Assembly: GCF_019312595.1 (NCBI RefSeq)
Contig: NZ_JAHWDQ010000001.1
Location: forward strand, 1,412,788 to 1,476,787
Length of the DNA: 64,000 nucleotides
From: Zhongshania aquimaris
GTDB taxonomy: Bacteria > Pseudomonadota > Gammaproteobacteria > Pseudomonadales > Spongiibacteraceae
Reading direction: 5' to 3'
Shown here one piece after another: positions 17,125 through 26,067 of the stretch. The translations under genes and the position numbers were made by a program. A model generated the notes under the pieces. That model was not told the origin of the DNA and did no database searches. It saw only the letters and a program-made list of their open reading frames with translations. Position 1 is the first letter of the stretch. Each line of letters starts with the position of its first letter.

Positions 17125-17895
17125 TTATTTAGGCTGCATACGCAGACCAGCGTCCATACGAATGCACTCGCCATTGATGTAATCGTTCTCGATGATGCTG
17201 GTGACCATATGCGCAATTTCAGCCGCGCGGCCAAGACGCTTAGGAAATAATGGCGTGCTGCTAAGGGCTTGATAAACAGGCGCTGGCAATGACTCAAACA
17301 TCGGGGTGTTGATCAGACCCGGGGCAATGGTGTTCACCCGAATACCGACGCTTGATAAGTCCCGTGCGATGGGCAGAGTCATACCCACAATACCGCCTTT
17401 ACTCGCGCTGTATGCAGCTTGGCCAACCTGGCCTTCAAAGGCGGCAACAGAGGCCGTATTCACGATCGCACCGCGAACGCCGTCTTCATTGTCTGGCGTA
17501 TTCTTAGCCATTTGCTCGGCGCATAAACGCAACACGTTAAAGGTGCCGGTTAAATTTACCGCCAAGGTTTTTTGCCACAAATCCAAGGGGAATGGGCCGT
17601 CTTTACCCAAAGTCTTGCTGCCTGTTGCGATACCCGCGCAGTTCACACAAATATGAATGGCGCCAAATGCGGCCATAGTGGCGTTCACACCGGCTTGAAC
17701 CGACTCTTCGCTGGTCACGTTCACGTCGGCAAACATAACCGCCTCGCCCAACTCGGCAACGACCGCCTCGCCCGCCGCTGAGTTCATATCGAATATCGCC
17801 GCCTTAGCGCCAAGACTCACTAGACGCTTAACAATCTCTAAACCCATGCCCGACGCACCACCGCTGACCACCGCGACTTTTCCTTTGATATCCAT
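17125..17895 (-). CDS. Short-chain dehydrogenase, HSD10-like 3-hydroxyacyl-CoA dehydrogenase
   Basis: A 256-residue NAD-dependent SDR. Cofactor loop GGASGMG (12-18), NCAGIA, catalytic Ser in NTASVA and YSASKGG with the active Tyr/Lys. The overall sequence (e.g. PFPLDLWQKTLAVNLTGTF; FPKRLGRAAEIAHMV) resembles 3-hydroxyacyl-CoA dehydrogenase type 2 / 17beta-HSD10, which oxidises 2-methyl-3-hydroxyacyl-CoA. The frame is open to 18033, but the ATG at 17895 has GGAG 8 bases upstream and begins the Rossmann domain properly. First gene of the operon; divergent from the AraC regulator at 18054. Confidence 0.92.
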   Translation of the reverse strand: MDIKGKVAVVSGGASGMGLEIVKRLVSLGAKAAIFDMNSAAGEAVVAELGEAVMFADVNVTSEESVQAGVNATMAAFGAIHICVNCAGIATGSKTLGKDGPFPLDLWQKTLAVNLTGTFNVLRLCAEQMAKNTPDNEDGVRGAIVNTASVAAFEGQVGQAAYSASKGGIVGMTLPIARDLSSVGIRVNTIAPGLINTPMFESLPAPVYQALSSTPLFPKRLGRAAEIAHMVTSIIENDYINGECIRMDAGLRMQPK

Positions 17896-17937
17896 TACTT
17901 TCTCCAAATGAGGGTAGGGACCGCACACTGCGGCAAC

Positions 17938-18012
17938 AAAATAGACTTGTGCGCAATACTCCACCTCTATTGCAAGCATTACAATGACGTAAAGGAAGAC
18001 AAAAATAGACAT
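17938..18012. repeat. Pair of direct repeats, possible AraC-type operator
   Basis: The 11-mer AAAATAGAC(T/A)T occurs at 17938-17948 and 18002-18012, 64 bases apart (about six helical turns), within the 158-base region between the SDR operon and its divergent AraC regulator. AraC proteins usually bind direct half-sites and can loop DNA between them. The downstream copy lies directly before the regulator's -10 element, so autorepression is plausible. The assignment is inference from position. Confidence 0.4.
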
Positions 18013-18014
18013 AT

Positions 18015-18023
18015 TGTTATAAT
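18015..18023 (+). promoter_or_regulatory. Extended -10 promoter of the AraC regulator gene
   Basis: TGTTATAAT is a perfect extended -10 element (TGnTATAAT) 30 bases before the GTG start at 18054. No good -35 is present at 17 bases upstream (GAAGAC), which is typical for extended -10 promoters. Confidence 0.65.
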
Positions 18024-18053
18024 GCGGCTTCACGCTAACTTGAGCTTAATACG

Positions 18054-19067
18054 GTGCGATCCCCGACTATCTCAATCTACTTTATTCAGGCCTGCCTAAA
18101 GAACCTAGAGCACAGGCCCGAAATGCAGCGGGAGCTGCTGGCCAAAAATCATATTTCACCGCAAATTTTGCAATCGACTACCGCGCGTGTACCCGCAGAA
18201 AACTACGCAAACCTGCTCCGCGACACCATGCAGGAAATGGACGATGAGCTAATGGGCTACGGTAGCCTGCCCCAAAAATTAGGTTGCTGGACTACGATGG
18301 TGGAGCTAGCGGCCAACTCCAACACCCTCGGCGAGGCCTTAAAAAAACTGACGCGATTTTATCGCCTGATAACGTGGGGCCTAGAAACTAGGCTTAGCAG
18401 AGACGACAGTGGCAATGCATTCCTGTCGCTAAATCACAGCAATCAACAAGATCACCCGGCACAGTTTGATCCCTATTTGTATGAATCCTTTTTGTTCTAC
18501 ATCCATCGCACCGCCAACTGGCTAATCGGACGCCAGATTCCACTACACGCGGTAGATTTTTGCTTTGCGGAAACAACGCACCGCTCGGTGTATTGGGATA
18601 TGTATTTTTGCAAAGATATTTATTTTCAGCAGCCGGTATCGCAGCTGCGCTTCTCAGCAAGCATGTTAGATTTACCCGTGACAAAGTCGGCACAGGCAAT
18701 TAACGCCTTTCTCAACCACGTTAACCAAGCCATGATCACCCAAGTCTACGCTCAAAAAAGCTGGCACTATAGAGTGAGCACACAACTGGAGTCACGACTC
18801 CAAAGCAATCCCTCGTTCAGCGAATTCGCCAAAGGTTTTAATCTACACCCACACACATTGCGCAGCTATCTGCGCGACGAAGGCTTTCAATATCAGGAAA
18901 TAAAAGACCGCGTTCGCCGCGACAGCGCTATTTTCCACCTGAGTTCACAGGGTAAAAGTGTCGAAGAAACCGCCACCCTCACCGGCTTCTCTGAAGCGAG
19001 CGCCTTTATTCGCGCCTTCAAAAAATGGACGGGGAATACGCCGATTCACTATAAACGCACATCGTAA
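18054..19067 (+). CDS. AraC-family transcriptional regulator with AraC arabinose-binding-like N-terminal domain (PF12625 type)
   Basis: A 337-residue regulator. The N-terminal 220 residues follow the OruR/ArgR-like sensor pattern (LLAKNHISPQILQSTTARVPAENYANLLRDTM ... FYRLITWGLETRLSRDD); the C-terminal 100 residues hold two helix-turn-helix units (EFAKGFNLHPHTLRSYLRDEG and VEETATLTGFSEASAFIRAFKKWTG). The start is GTG; a stop-free alternative upstream is not available. Being divergent from the SDR-racemase-thiolase-dehydrogenase operon, it most likely controls that operon in response to its substrate (inference). Confidence 0.9.
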   Translation: MRSPTISIYFIQACLKNLEHRPEMQRELLAKNHISPQILQSTTARVPAENYANLLRDTMQEMDDELMGYGSLPQKLGCWTTMVELAANSNTLGEALKKLTRFYRLITWGLETRLSRDDSGNAFLSLNHSNQQDHPAQFDPYLYESFLFYIHRTANWLIGRQIPLHAVDFCFAETTHRSVYWDMYFCKDIYFQQPVSQLRFSASMLDLPVTKSAQAINAFLNHVNQAMITQVYAQKSWHYRVSTQLESRLQSNPSFSEFAKGFNLHPHTLRSYLRDEGFQYQEIKDRVRRDSAIFHLSSQGKSVEETATLTGFSEASAFIRAFKKWTGNTPIHYKRTS

Positions 19068-19118
19068 TTAGTAAACAAGCCCAGCCGGTTTTTTATAGCC
19101 GGCCTTTATATACAGTAT

Positions 19119-20102
19119 TTAATGACTGAATTTCTGCCGATATGACCGTGGCGTCAGACCCGTTTTACGCTGAAATAAACGATTAAACGAACTGATATCG
19201 GCATATCCGATACGACGCATTATTTGCTCAGACGACATACCGGTGCTTTCCAATAGTTTTTTAGCCGCTTCAATACGCAAATTTTGCAAATAGCTATTGG
19301 GTGTATCACCCACTGCTTCTTTAAAACGTCGCATCAATGTTCTGGAGCTGACATGGCATTGCGTGGCAAGGGCATCCAAGGAAAACGGAGACGTGAGATT
19401 TTTCTCAAGATGATCCTGCGCCGACAGTACCAGAGCATCACTGTGCTCCTTTTGCCTTGGCAATATTAAATACGGCGTTTGCTGGGTTAAATTGGTATCG
19501 ACCAATAATGTTTTGGCGCATAAAGACGCCACGGCTTTACCCATGTAGCGCTCAACTAAAATTAAAGCTGTGACCATTTCAGCGCCATTTGCACCGCCAG
19601 TTATTAGACGTTTTTCATCGACCACTAACTCGCCCGCGCGCAATTCAATATCGGGGTAACGCTGCCCAAACTGTTCCGCCAACCACCAGCTCGTGGTGGC
19701 AGCCAAACCACTCAACAAACCGGTTTCTGCCAATACGAAACTACTCGTGCAATGGGCGCAAATAATACAACCATTGGCGTACTGGCGACTGAGCCAGCTC
19801 ACAATAGCGCTCATCGCCAACAATTTGTGACTGAAGGCTTTGCCGCCTGGATAATTCATCGCAGGTAGAACAATTATACTTCCTTCGTCGAGATCTACTA
19901 AGGCGCCGTCGACGGCAACCCGCAACCCCGAAGCGGTTCTAACCGGCGCACCGTCCTCGGATAAGACTTGCCACTCAAAAACACCGTCCTGCCGTTTGTA
20001 CTGCTCACGCCAATGGGAGTTTGCGACTAAATATAAATCCTGAGGGTTGGCCAAGCTTCCCGCATAGCAATCTTCGTACGCTAGCACATAGACCTTAGGC
20101 AT
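19119..20102 (-). CDS. GlxA-type transcriptional regulator (DJ-1/PfpI-like domain plus AraC HTH)
   Basis: A 327-residue regulator. Residues 1-210 form a DJ-1/PfpI-like sensor (PKVYVLAYEDCYAGSL; SIIVLPAMNYPGGKAF; IICAHCTSSFVLAETGLLSG with the nucleophile-elbow cysteine in CAHC); residues 225-327 are an AraC DNA-binding domain (LATQCHVSSRTLMRRFKEAVG; MRRIGYADISSFNRLFQRKTGLTPRSYR). It is divergent from the nitronate monooxygenase-like gene (145-base gap), which is its likely target. It converges with the AraC gene at 19067; between them GCCGG and CCGGC flank a T-rich loop, too weak to call a terminator. Confidence 0.9.
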   Translation of the reverse strand: MPKVYVLAYEDCYAGSLANPQDLYLVANSHWREQYKRQDGVFEWQVLSEDGAPVRTASGLRVAVDGALVDLDEGSIIVLPAMNYPGGKAFSHKLLAMSAIVSWLSRQYANGCIICAHCTSSFVLAETGLLSGLAATTSWWLAEQFGQRYPDIELRAGELVVDEKRLITGGANGAEMVTALILVERYMGKAVASLCAKTLLVDTNLTQQTPYLILPRQKEHSDALVLSAQDHLEKNLTSPFSLDALATQCHVSSRTLMRRFKEAVGDTPNSYLQNLRIEAAKKLLESTGMSSEQIMRRIGYADISSFNRLFQRKTGLTPRSYRQKFSH

Positions 20103-20246
20103 TTTTCACTCCACTATGCTCAACGCCATCTCAAGCCCAAGTGTCACTATCAACGTATTTAATGTCAATACAGACACTACCCGGCGCTGGCGCAAGCCTA
20201 TAAAGTACGCTTTCCAAAAAGGCCTTCCAAGAAGAGTATTACGACT

Positions 20247-21233
20247 ATGTCCCTCCCCGAACTGCTCAAAAATCGACTGCAATTGCCCGCGGTTGCCGCC
20301 CCCATGTTCCTGGCATCTGGCCCAGAGCTGGTCATCGAAACCTGCAAGTCCGGTATGGTTGGCTCTTTTCCCGCATTGAATCAGCGCAGCAGTGATGGGT
20401 TTGAAGAGTGGCTCAACACCATAAATACAGCGCTTGCAAAATTTGAACAGGACACGGGCAAAAGAGCGGCACCGTTTGCGGTAAATCTGATCGTCCACAA
20501 AACCAATCCTCGTCTAGAAGCAGACCTCGCCTTATGCGTAAAACATAAAGTACCGATGATTATTACCTCACTCGGTGCAGTTAAATCAGTTATTGATGCA
20601 ATCCACGGGTATGGCGGTTTGGTATTCCACGACGTCATCAATGCTCGTCACGCTCGCAAAGCCGCAGACGCGGGCGTAGACGGCTTGATCGCCGTTTGCG
20701 CAGGTGCAGGTGGCCATGCGGGCAGCACCAATCCCTTTGCACTGGTCGCCGAGATACGTGAATTCTTCGATAAGACGCTTTTGCTAGCGGGTGCTATTTC
20801 AAAGGGTAGTGATATTGCCGCTGCACGCATGATGGGCGCCGACCTCGCCTATATGGGCACACGGTTTATCAATACCCAAGAAAGCTTGGTACAGCCTGAA
20901 TACAAGCAGATGATCGTAGATTCCATGTCCAGTGACATCGTCTACACGCCAAATATCTCCGGGGTATTCGCCAATTTCCTCAAACCCAGCATTGTGAACG
21001 CGGGACTAGATCCTAGCAATCTGGAAGCTAAAACAGATATTGATTTTGGTGAAGAGTTAGAGGTAGATGCCGACCACAAAGACGGAGACAAAGCGGGCGG
21101 CGCATGGAAGCAAATTTGGTCTGCGGGCCAGGGCGTTGGCGCGATACACAATATTCCAACTACAGCCGAACTGGTGTCAACGCTGATAGAAGAATATCAA
21201 AGCGCAGCAGCATCATTTAATAAGCCAAACTAA
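20247..21233 (+). CDS. Nitronate monooxygenase-like FMN oxidoreductase
   Basis: A 328-residue TIM-barrel flavoprotein of the 2-nitropropane dioxygenase/nitronate monooxygenase family. Visible: N-terminal PAVAAPMFLASGPELVIETCKSGMVGSFPALN, the active-site stretch GAGGHAGSTNPFALV with the catalytic His, and the phosphate-binding loop LLLAGAISKGSDIAAARMMGADLAYMGTRF. Such enzymes oxidise nitronates such as the toxin propionate-3-nitronate, or in some cases reduce enones. AAGAAGAG precedes the ATG. Regulated probably by the divergent GlxA-type gene. Confidence 0.9.
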   Translation: MSLPELLKNRLQLPAVAAPMFLASGPELVIETCKSGMVGSFPALNQRSSDGFEEWLNTINTALAKFEQDTGKRAAPFAVNLIVHKTNPRLEADLALCVKHKVPMIITSLGAVKSVIDAIHGYGGLVFHDVINARHARKAADAGVDGLIAVCAGAGGHAGSTNPFALVAEIREFFDKTLLLAGAISKGSDIAAARMMGADLAYMGTRFINTQESLVQPEYKQMIVDSMSSDIVYTPNISGVFANFLKPSIVNAGLDPSNLEAKTDIDFGEELEVDADHKDGDKAGGAWKQIWSAGQGVGAIHNIPTTAELVSTLIEEYQSAAASFNKPN

Positions 21234-21246
21234 CATGTAGCTTAAC

Positions 21247-21280
21247 AACGCGCGGTCCCGCTATCGAGGCACCGCGCGTT
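21247..21280 (+). terminator. Probable terminator after the nitronate monooxygenase-like gene
   Basis: AACGCGCGGT (21247-21256) and ACCGCGCGTT (21271-21280) form a perfect 10-base GC-rich stem with a 14-base loop, 13 bases after the stop codon. The following T-run is short (TTTC including the stem end), so efficiency is uncertain. Confidence 0.6.
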
Positions 21281-21413
21281 TCAACCCAGCCCCACAAACT
21301 GTAATGTGATGGTTACGGCTATTTCTTCAATCACTTAGCTTCAGGCGCGCATCTTCTAAACAACTCACAAACGCAACTCACAGCCTTACTGCCTAATACG
21401 TTAAATCAGTGAT

Positions 21414-21851
21414 CTATTGCTTAACAATAAGCTCAATTTCCAGCCGCTTTTGCGCAGTGAGTGAATTGCTGACAATACAAATTTTCTCCGCTTTAGCCAG
21501 CAGTGTTTCTGCTTTCTGGCGCGAGGCCTCTGAATCTAAGGTCAGCGCGACTTTAGTAACAATCTCGGTAAATTGCATTGCCCGCTCGACCTTATCGAGT
21601 ACGCCGTCTGTCGTGCAACGGATGGCCTGCCATTCCAGCTTCGCGATAGAGGCAACCGTTCGAAATGATAAAACAAAGCAATTCGCCGCCGCAGCCAATA
21701 ATAGTTCCTCCGGCGACCATTTATCGCCCGGACCACCAAATTGGCTCGGTGCATCAACGTCTAATGTAGGTAAATGATCGGCAGAGACCTGCAAATGGTT
21801 GTCTGGCTTCGCGTTGACTACAACTGAATAGTGATGGGGCAAATTTTCCAT
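21414..21851 (-). CDS. OsmC/Ohr family protein
   Basis: A 145-residue OsmC-fold protein, a family of thiol peroxidases active on organic hydroperoxides. The two conserved cysteines are visible in AAANCFVLSFRTVA and AEKICIVSNSLT, and FGGPGDKWSPEELLLAAAA is the family N-terminal signature. Length is typical. A T-rich strip and AAGGAATGACCC lie before the start. Transcribed alone. Substrate unknown; a role in peroxide defence is inferred from family. Confidence 0.88.
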   Translation of the reverse strand: MENLPHHYSVVVNAKPDNHLQVSADHLPTLDVDAPSQFGGPGDKWSPEELLLAAAANCFVLSFRTVASIAKLEWQAIRCTTDGVLDKVERAMQFTEIVTKVALTLDSEASRQKAETLLAKAEKICIVSNSLTAQKRLEIELIVKQ

Positions 21852-22194
21852 TGGGTCATTCCTTTTTCAGTAATATGGCTAGATTGAAAATAGTGCCGGT
21901 ATACCAGCGCCCTGCCTCTGACACCACATTGTATGATGCCAAGTAAGAAAGACACAGTGATTCCTGCAGGTCACCACCGCATGTATTTCTCAAACGATGC
22001 TCATCGACAGTGAGGGGTACACAATCGCTATAAACCACAGCAGCTGAAAAAGGTTTATATTTACATAAAATAAAGTATTTTCCAGCACATGCAGGCTTTC
22101 TGGTCGCGATTCAGTCTATAGTTAGCAATGCAGATACTGGTGCTTGAGAACAACGTGACGCACCATTTTAAAAGATGAGACGCAGATACAAGCG
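21852..22194. other. Divergent intergenic region
   Basis: About 340 bases between the OsmC (minus) and TPR lipoprotein (plus) genes. A 60-codon minus-strand frame (21856-22038) occurs but has no clear ribosome site or family features and I do not call it. The part 22050-22085 is A/T-rich (TTTATATTTACATAAAATAAAG, split in this description only by context) and may contain the plus-strand promoter. Nothing else recognised. Confidence 0.5.
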
Positions 22195-23322
22195 ATGCCA
22201 ACATTCTCAAAAAATTTACTCGCCGCCGCGATCATGAGCAGTTTACTGGCCTGCTCCAACACCGGCACCCACGACGCTACTCAACTTGATATCCAGCCCC
22301 CCAGCGCTGAAGAAGTTACCGCGCTATTACATCTCAAGAACGGCGGTGAAAACGTTGATGTTAGTGTATATCCCGAAGACAACATACTCGCGCTCAATGC
22401 CGAAATGCGCTACTTCGTAGAAGAGAATGTACCGGCCGCGCTGTCGCCACGCGCCCGCTTAAGCTATCTGCTAGACAGTATGATCAGACCCTCACAGCTA
22501 GGCCTGAAATATGACCCCGGCATTACCCTCAACGCAACTGAAACATTTCAACAGCGCACCGGAAACTGCCTATCACTAACGTCACTATTTATTGCCCTTG
22601 CGAGAGAGGCAAAGCTAAATGCCTATTACAATGAAGTCACTATTCCGCCAAGCTGGGATATGGTTAGCGACAACAGCATGGTGTTCTACAAGCACATCAA
22701 TGCCATCGTTGACTTTGGCAATGGCGACAAAGAAGTAGTCGACCTCAGTGTCGACAATTATGAATACCACTACCCCCAACATCAGGTGAATGAGCAGCAG
22801 GCCGCCGCACAGCATTACAATAATCGCGGCGCAGAGTTTCTCAACAGCGGCGAAAATGACAAAGCACATCTGTATTTTAGACGCGCGCTCTTTCTCGACC
22901 CGAAAGCGGGGCATATCTGGGGGAATTTAGGTACCTTACTTCGCCGACAAGGCCGCACTCACGATGCAGAAATTGCCTATCGGCATGCGCTAACCCTCAA
23001 TGCCAACGACCAAGTAGCTATTAGCAACCTCGGACGTCTTTATAGTGAGCAAGGTCAACACGCAGAAGCACGAAAACTGGAGATAATTGCTGAGAACTTT
23101 CGAAAACAAAATCCCTTTTTACTTTATAGCTATGCAAAGGCTGAGTATGAAAAGGGAGCTTACGAAGAAGCACTAGATTTAATCCAGCAGGCTATTAAGC
23201 TGCGGAAAGATGAATATCGATTTTATAGATTTGCATCTCTAATCTATTTTCGCCAAGGAAATTTAATTCGTGCCCAGCAGTTTTCTGATAAAGCCAGCAG
23301 ACTTAAGCTGAGCTCAGAATAA
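22195..23322 (+). CDS. Lipoprotein with transglutaminase-like domain and TPR repeats
   Basis: A 375-residue predicted lipoprotein: signal peptide with lipobox LLAC (C20). Residues about 70-190 resemble the transglutaminase-like/SirB1 fold: the Cys in QRTGNCLSLTSLFIALARE and the His/Asp region YKHINAIVDFG...EVVDLS are arranged as in a Cys-His-Asp triad. Residues 200-370 contain at least three to four TPR units (YNNRGAEFLNSGENDKAHLYFRRAL; WGNLGTLLRRQGRTHDAEIAYRHAL; YSYAKAEYEKGAYEEALDLIQQAI). Whether it is an active protease or a scaffold is not known. Codon use becomes more A/T-rich near the 3' end. The ribosome site is weak. Confidence 0.8.
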   Translation: MPTFSKNLLAAAIMSSLLACSNTGTHDATQLDIQPPSAEEVTALLHLKNGGENVDVSVYPEDNILALNAEMRYFVEENVPAALSPRARLSYLLDSMIRPSQLGLKYDPGITLNATETFQQRTGNCLSLTSLFIALAREAKLNAYYNEVTIPPSWDMVSDNSMVFYKHINAIVDFGNGDKEVVDLSVDNYEYHYPQHQVNEQQAAAQHYNNRGAEFLNSGENDKAHLYFRRALFLDPKAGHIWGNLGTLLRRQGRTHDAEIAYRHALTLNANDQVAISNLGRLYSEQGQHAEARKLEIIAENFRKQNPFLLYSYAKAEYEKGAYEEALDLIQQAIKLRKDEYRFYRFASLIYFRQGNLIRAQQFSDKASRLKLSSE

Positions 23323-23337
23323 GATATTAACAGACAC

Positions 23338-23360
23338 AAAAAAGGCGCCAACCGGCGCCT
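23338..23360 (-). terminator. Rho-independent terminator of the TonB receptor operon
   Basis: On the minus strand AGGCGCC and GGCGCCT form a 7-base GC stem around GGTT and are followed by six T. It lies 40 bases after the receptor stop codon. The plus-strand TPR gene ends 15 bases away but lacks a T-run in its direction. Confidence 0.85.
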
Positions 23361-23399
23361 GATTTAGCAAATCCTTTGCTAAAAACGTTTAAGAATTTA

Positions 23400-26039
23400 T
23401 TAGTATTTCCAGCTCAGGCTTAAACCCACGCTAGTACCGACTTCTTGCTCAAGAATTTTGACGTTAGTACCGCTGCTATTCTTTTGCTCAAACTCGCGGC
23501 TTGAATCCAATAGATTCGTTACCTTGACTTTAAGTGAAAGATTTTCAGTTGGGTAGTAATTGTAAATTACATCCAGCGAGCCAAACGGCTGCTCAAACGC
23601 ATCGTCATTACCCGAAGTACCAGCAAAGAAAATACGCTCACTAGATATGTTGTACAGTATAGATGCACTGTGACGTTCATCTGGCGAATCGTATCCCAAT
23701 GACGCGTTAACAACATATTTAGAGTGCCCGGTTAGGCGACGATCCGTATTAGTCACTTCATTGTTACTAGTGATGGCAATTTCCGAATCACTCAATGTTA
23801 CGTTACCCGAAAGGAACAAGCCCGCCGGTAATGTTTTAAGGCCCTCAAATTCAACGCCGTACACTTCACCCGAATCGCCGTTGATGTAACGCAATACCGT
23901 GTCATCATCTGAACCAGCGCCCTCAACCTGCTCAATCGGCCGTTCTAGATCTTTGTAAAACAGCGATACCGTGAAGTTATCACCGCCGTCATAATAGAAC
24001 TCACCACGCAAATCGAAGTTACTAATATCCGTTGTTTGTAACCCTGGGTTACCAAAAACCCGGACATTTAGCTCGGGATCAATATATGCGACATCCGCTA
24101 ACTCACGAAGATCAGGACGAACTACCGTCTCACTCGCACTAAAGCGAATTTGAAACTCATTGGCACCCAGCAAGCTCATACCCGAATAAGTCACGGCAAA
24201 ACTTGAGTAGATATCATCATTCTGAACAGCAAACTTCTGATTGGGATCTTGCAACTGCTCAATTAACTGCTGATTAAACACACCGGTAAAATCGAGAAGG
24301 TTCACCGGCAACACAGCCTGCTGATACTCCTCCCAACGGGCGCCCAATGTAATGCGCCACTCTTCAGTCATCCGAAAATCTAAACCGCCGTATACCGCCC
24401 CTATCTTCTGAGCTGCAACGTAACTTTCATTACCGAATCCAGATCCCATCGCAAGATCAAAAACATTATTTAAGTCATTGATTCGCTCATCGGTGAATAC
24501 CGTTTGCGGGGTACCGACCGTGGCATTCGTACCGATGTTCGCGGTATAGCCGTAGTACTCTCGAGTTTTTTCTGAGTTCCACCAACCACCAGAAACGATA
24601 AGTTCGCGACCGTCAATATCGATTGGTAATTCAGCACGCCCACCCCAGCTCTCCACATTATCTTCCAATGCCAGAAACTCAAACTGGCCAGCGGTAGACG
24701 ACTGTGAAATGAAAGGGGTTTCTGGCGATGTGTTTCTATCGATAGAACCGGAAAAACTCGTCGCATTGGGAACATTTGTTGTGGCTTGAGCATCCGAGTA
24801 AAACCATTCAAAGCTCAACATTTCAAGCACTGGCACTGGCGAGAATTCGCCCAAACGATGGCTACCCGAAACTTGCGTCAGCTCGAGCTCACGCTCTTCT
24901 AAGCGAGTATCATAATTAACTCTGGGACGGTTTTCTGATGCGGGATTATTGCTAGAAAATCCAGAGGTAATACTCGCCTCGTCAGCGTCGTTTTGGATAA
25001 CATAATGACTCAGCTGTATTGTATTATCTTCGGCGTACTCCGCGCCCAATACAATTGCCAAGGTTTTTCGCAGTTCGTAAACAGTCCGCTGAGACTCAGA
25101 GAAGTTATCGCTCGGATTACCGATACTACGTTTAATCTGATTTTTATTACGATATTCTTCATCGTAACCCCAATTTAAGGACGCGCCGAGTACTAAGTCG
25201 TCACTCACATCCCACGCGTTGCCAAGATCAATTTTGATATCACGATCAGGATCTAGCTTGCCTTGGTTTAATGCCACATTGCGATTTAAAGATAGAATTA
25301 AATCGCGCTGCACTTGCTCCGCTTCTAAACGACTAATAGCGTTACCAGCGGCATTCTCAATATCAAAGATGTTGCTTTGCGACAAATCGCCTTTATATCG
25401 ACTAATTGCGTTTGTTAACGCCTGCGGCATTGATCCCGAATTATCGGAATAGGTTAATCCGTCATCACTTTCGGTATTAAATCCTGTACCAATGCTAAGT
25501 GCTGCAACAGGCCCGCTTGGCACACTTCGAGTCCGAATATCAATCGCACCACCGCCAAAGTTAGCTGGCAGTTCCGGTCCCCACGATTTTTGAACCTTCA
25601 GAGATTCAACAATGCTTGAAGGGAACAGATCCAAAGGAATAACGCTACGCGCCAAATCAGGCGACGGCACGGCCGCACCATTAACTGTTACGTTGCTATA
25701 GCGCTCACCAAGACCACGTATATAAATAAATTTACTGTCTACTAAAGTAACACCGGTTACTCGACGCAAAGCAGCTCCAATGGTTGAATCACCAGCACGT
25801 GCGATGGCTTCAAAACCCAGAAAATCAGCCGAATAAGGTAATTCCAGACGCTCATCAGTCAAAGAGGCAGCAACACTCTGTAATCGACCGACCACGACCA
25901 CTTCCTCTAGCGAAGCCGGCGAGAATTGCTCGCTGGTATCTACGGCGACGCTCTGAGCCAAAGCCGAGCTGATCAGTCCGCTGCTTGCCACTGCTACAGC
26001 TACAGAGAGCTGCTTTCGCGCAAATCGTTTAATTAGCAT
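23400..26039 (-). CDS. TonB-dependent outer-membrane receptor
   Basis: An 879-residue receptor that imports a ligand across the outer membrane using TonB energy. Signal peptide ends around residue 28 (SALA-Q); a TonB-box-like EEVVVVG is at 45-51; the plug has YIRGLGERYSNVTVNG and PSSIVESLKVQKSW...PANFGGGAIDIRTR; the barrel follows and ends in a terminal aromatic (SWKY). The R-G-L-G-E-R-Y form of the plug is found in receptors for carbohydrates, peptides or unknown ligands rather than in classic siderophore receptors. ATG at 26039 (SD AGGA) is preferred over an in-frame TTG two codons earlier. Downstream of a lipoprotein gene with a 113-base hairpin-rich gap; probably one operon under the Pho-box promoter at 27.9 kb. 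Confidence 0.92.
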   Translation of the reverse strand: MLIKRFARKQLSVAVAVASSGLISSALAQSVAVDTSEQFSPASLEEVVVVGRLQSVAASLTDERLELPYSADFLGFEAIARAGDSTIGAALRRVTGVTLVDSKFIYIRGLGERYSNVTVNGAAVPSPDLARSVIPLDLFPSSIVESLKVQKSWGPELPANFGGGAIDIRTRSVPSGPVAALSIGTGFNTESDDGLTYSDNSGSMPQALTNAISRYKGDLSQSNIFDIENAAGNAISRLEAEQVQRDLILSLNRNVALNQGKLDPDRDIKIDLGNAWDVSDDLVLGASLNWGYDEEYRNKNQIKRSIGNPSDNFSESQRTVYELRKTLAIVLGAEYAEDNTIQLSHYVIQNDADEASITSGFSSNNPASENRPRVNYDTRLEERELELTQVSGSHRLGEFSPVPVLEMLSFEWFYSDAQATTNVPNATSFSGSIDRNTSPETPFISQSSTAGQFEFLALEDNVESWGGRAELPIDIDGRELIVSGGWWNSEKTREYYGYTANIGTNATVGTPQTVFTDERINDLNNVFDLAMGSGFGNESYVAAQKIGAVYGGLDFRMTEEWRITLGARWEEYQQAVLPVNLLDFTGVFNQQLIEQLQDPNQKFAVQNDDIYSSFAVTYSGMSLLGANEFQIRFSASETVVRPDLRELADVAYIDPELNVRVFGNPGLQTTDISNFDLRGEFYYDGGDNFTVSLFYKDLERPIEQVEGAGSDDDTVLRYINGDSGEVYGVEFEGLKTLPAGLFLSGNVTLSDSEIAITSNNEVTNTDRRLTGHSKYVVNASLGYDSPDERHSASILYNISSERIFFAGTSGNDDAFEQPFGSLDVIYNYYPTENLSLKVKVTNLLDSSREFEQKNSSGTNVKILEQEVGTSVGLSLSWKY

Positions 26040-26067
26040 AATCAAAATCCTAAGTGCTCAGGAAAAT

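Noticed and set aside
19084-19103. GCCGG/CCGGC pair with T-rich loop between convergent regulators
   Set aside because: Stem only five bases and the T-run is in the loop, not after the stem.
21856-22038. 60-codon minus-strand frame between the OsmC and TPR lipoprotein genes
   Set aside because: No clear Shine-Dalgarno, no recognisable composition, ends at the OsmC promoter region; insufficient support.
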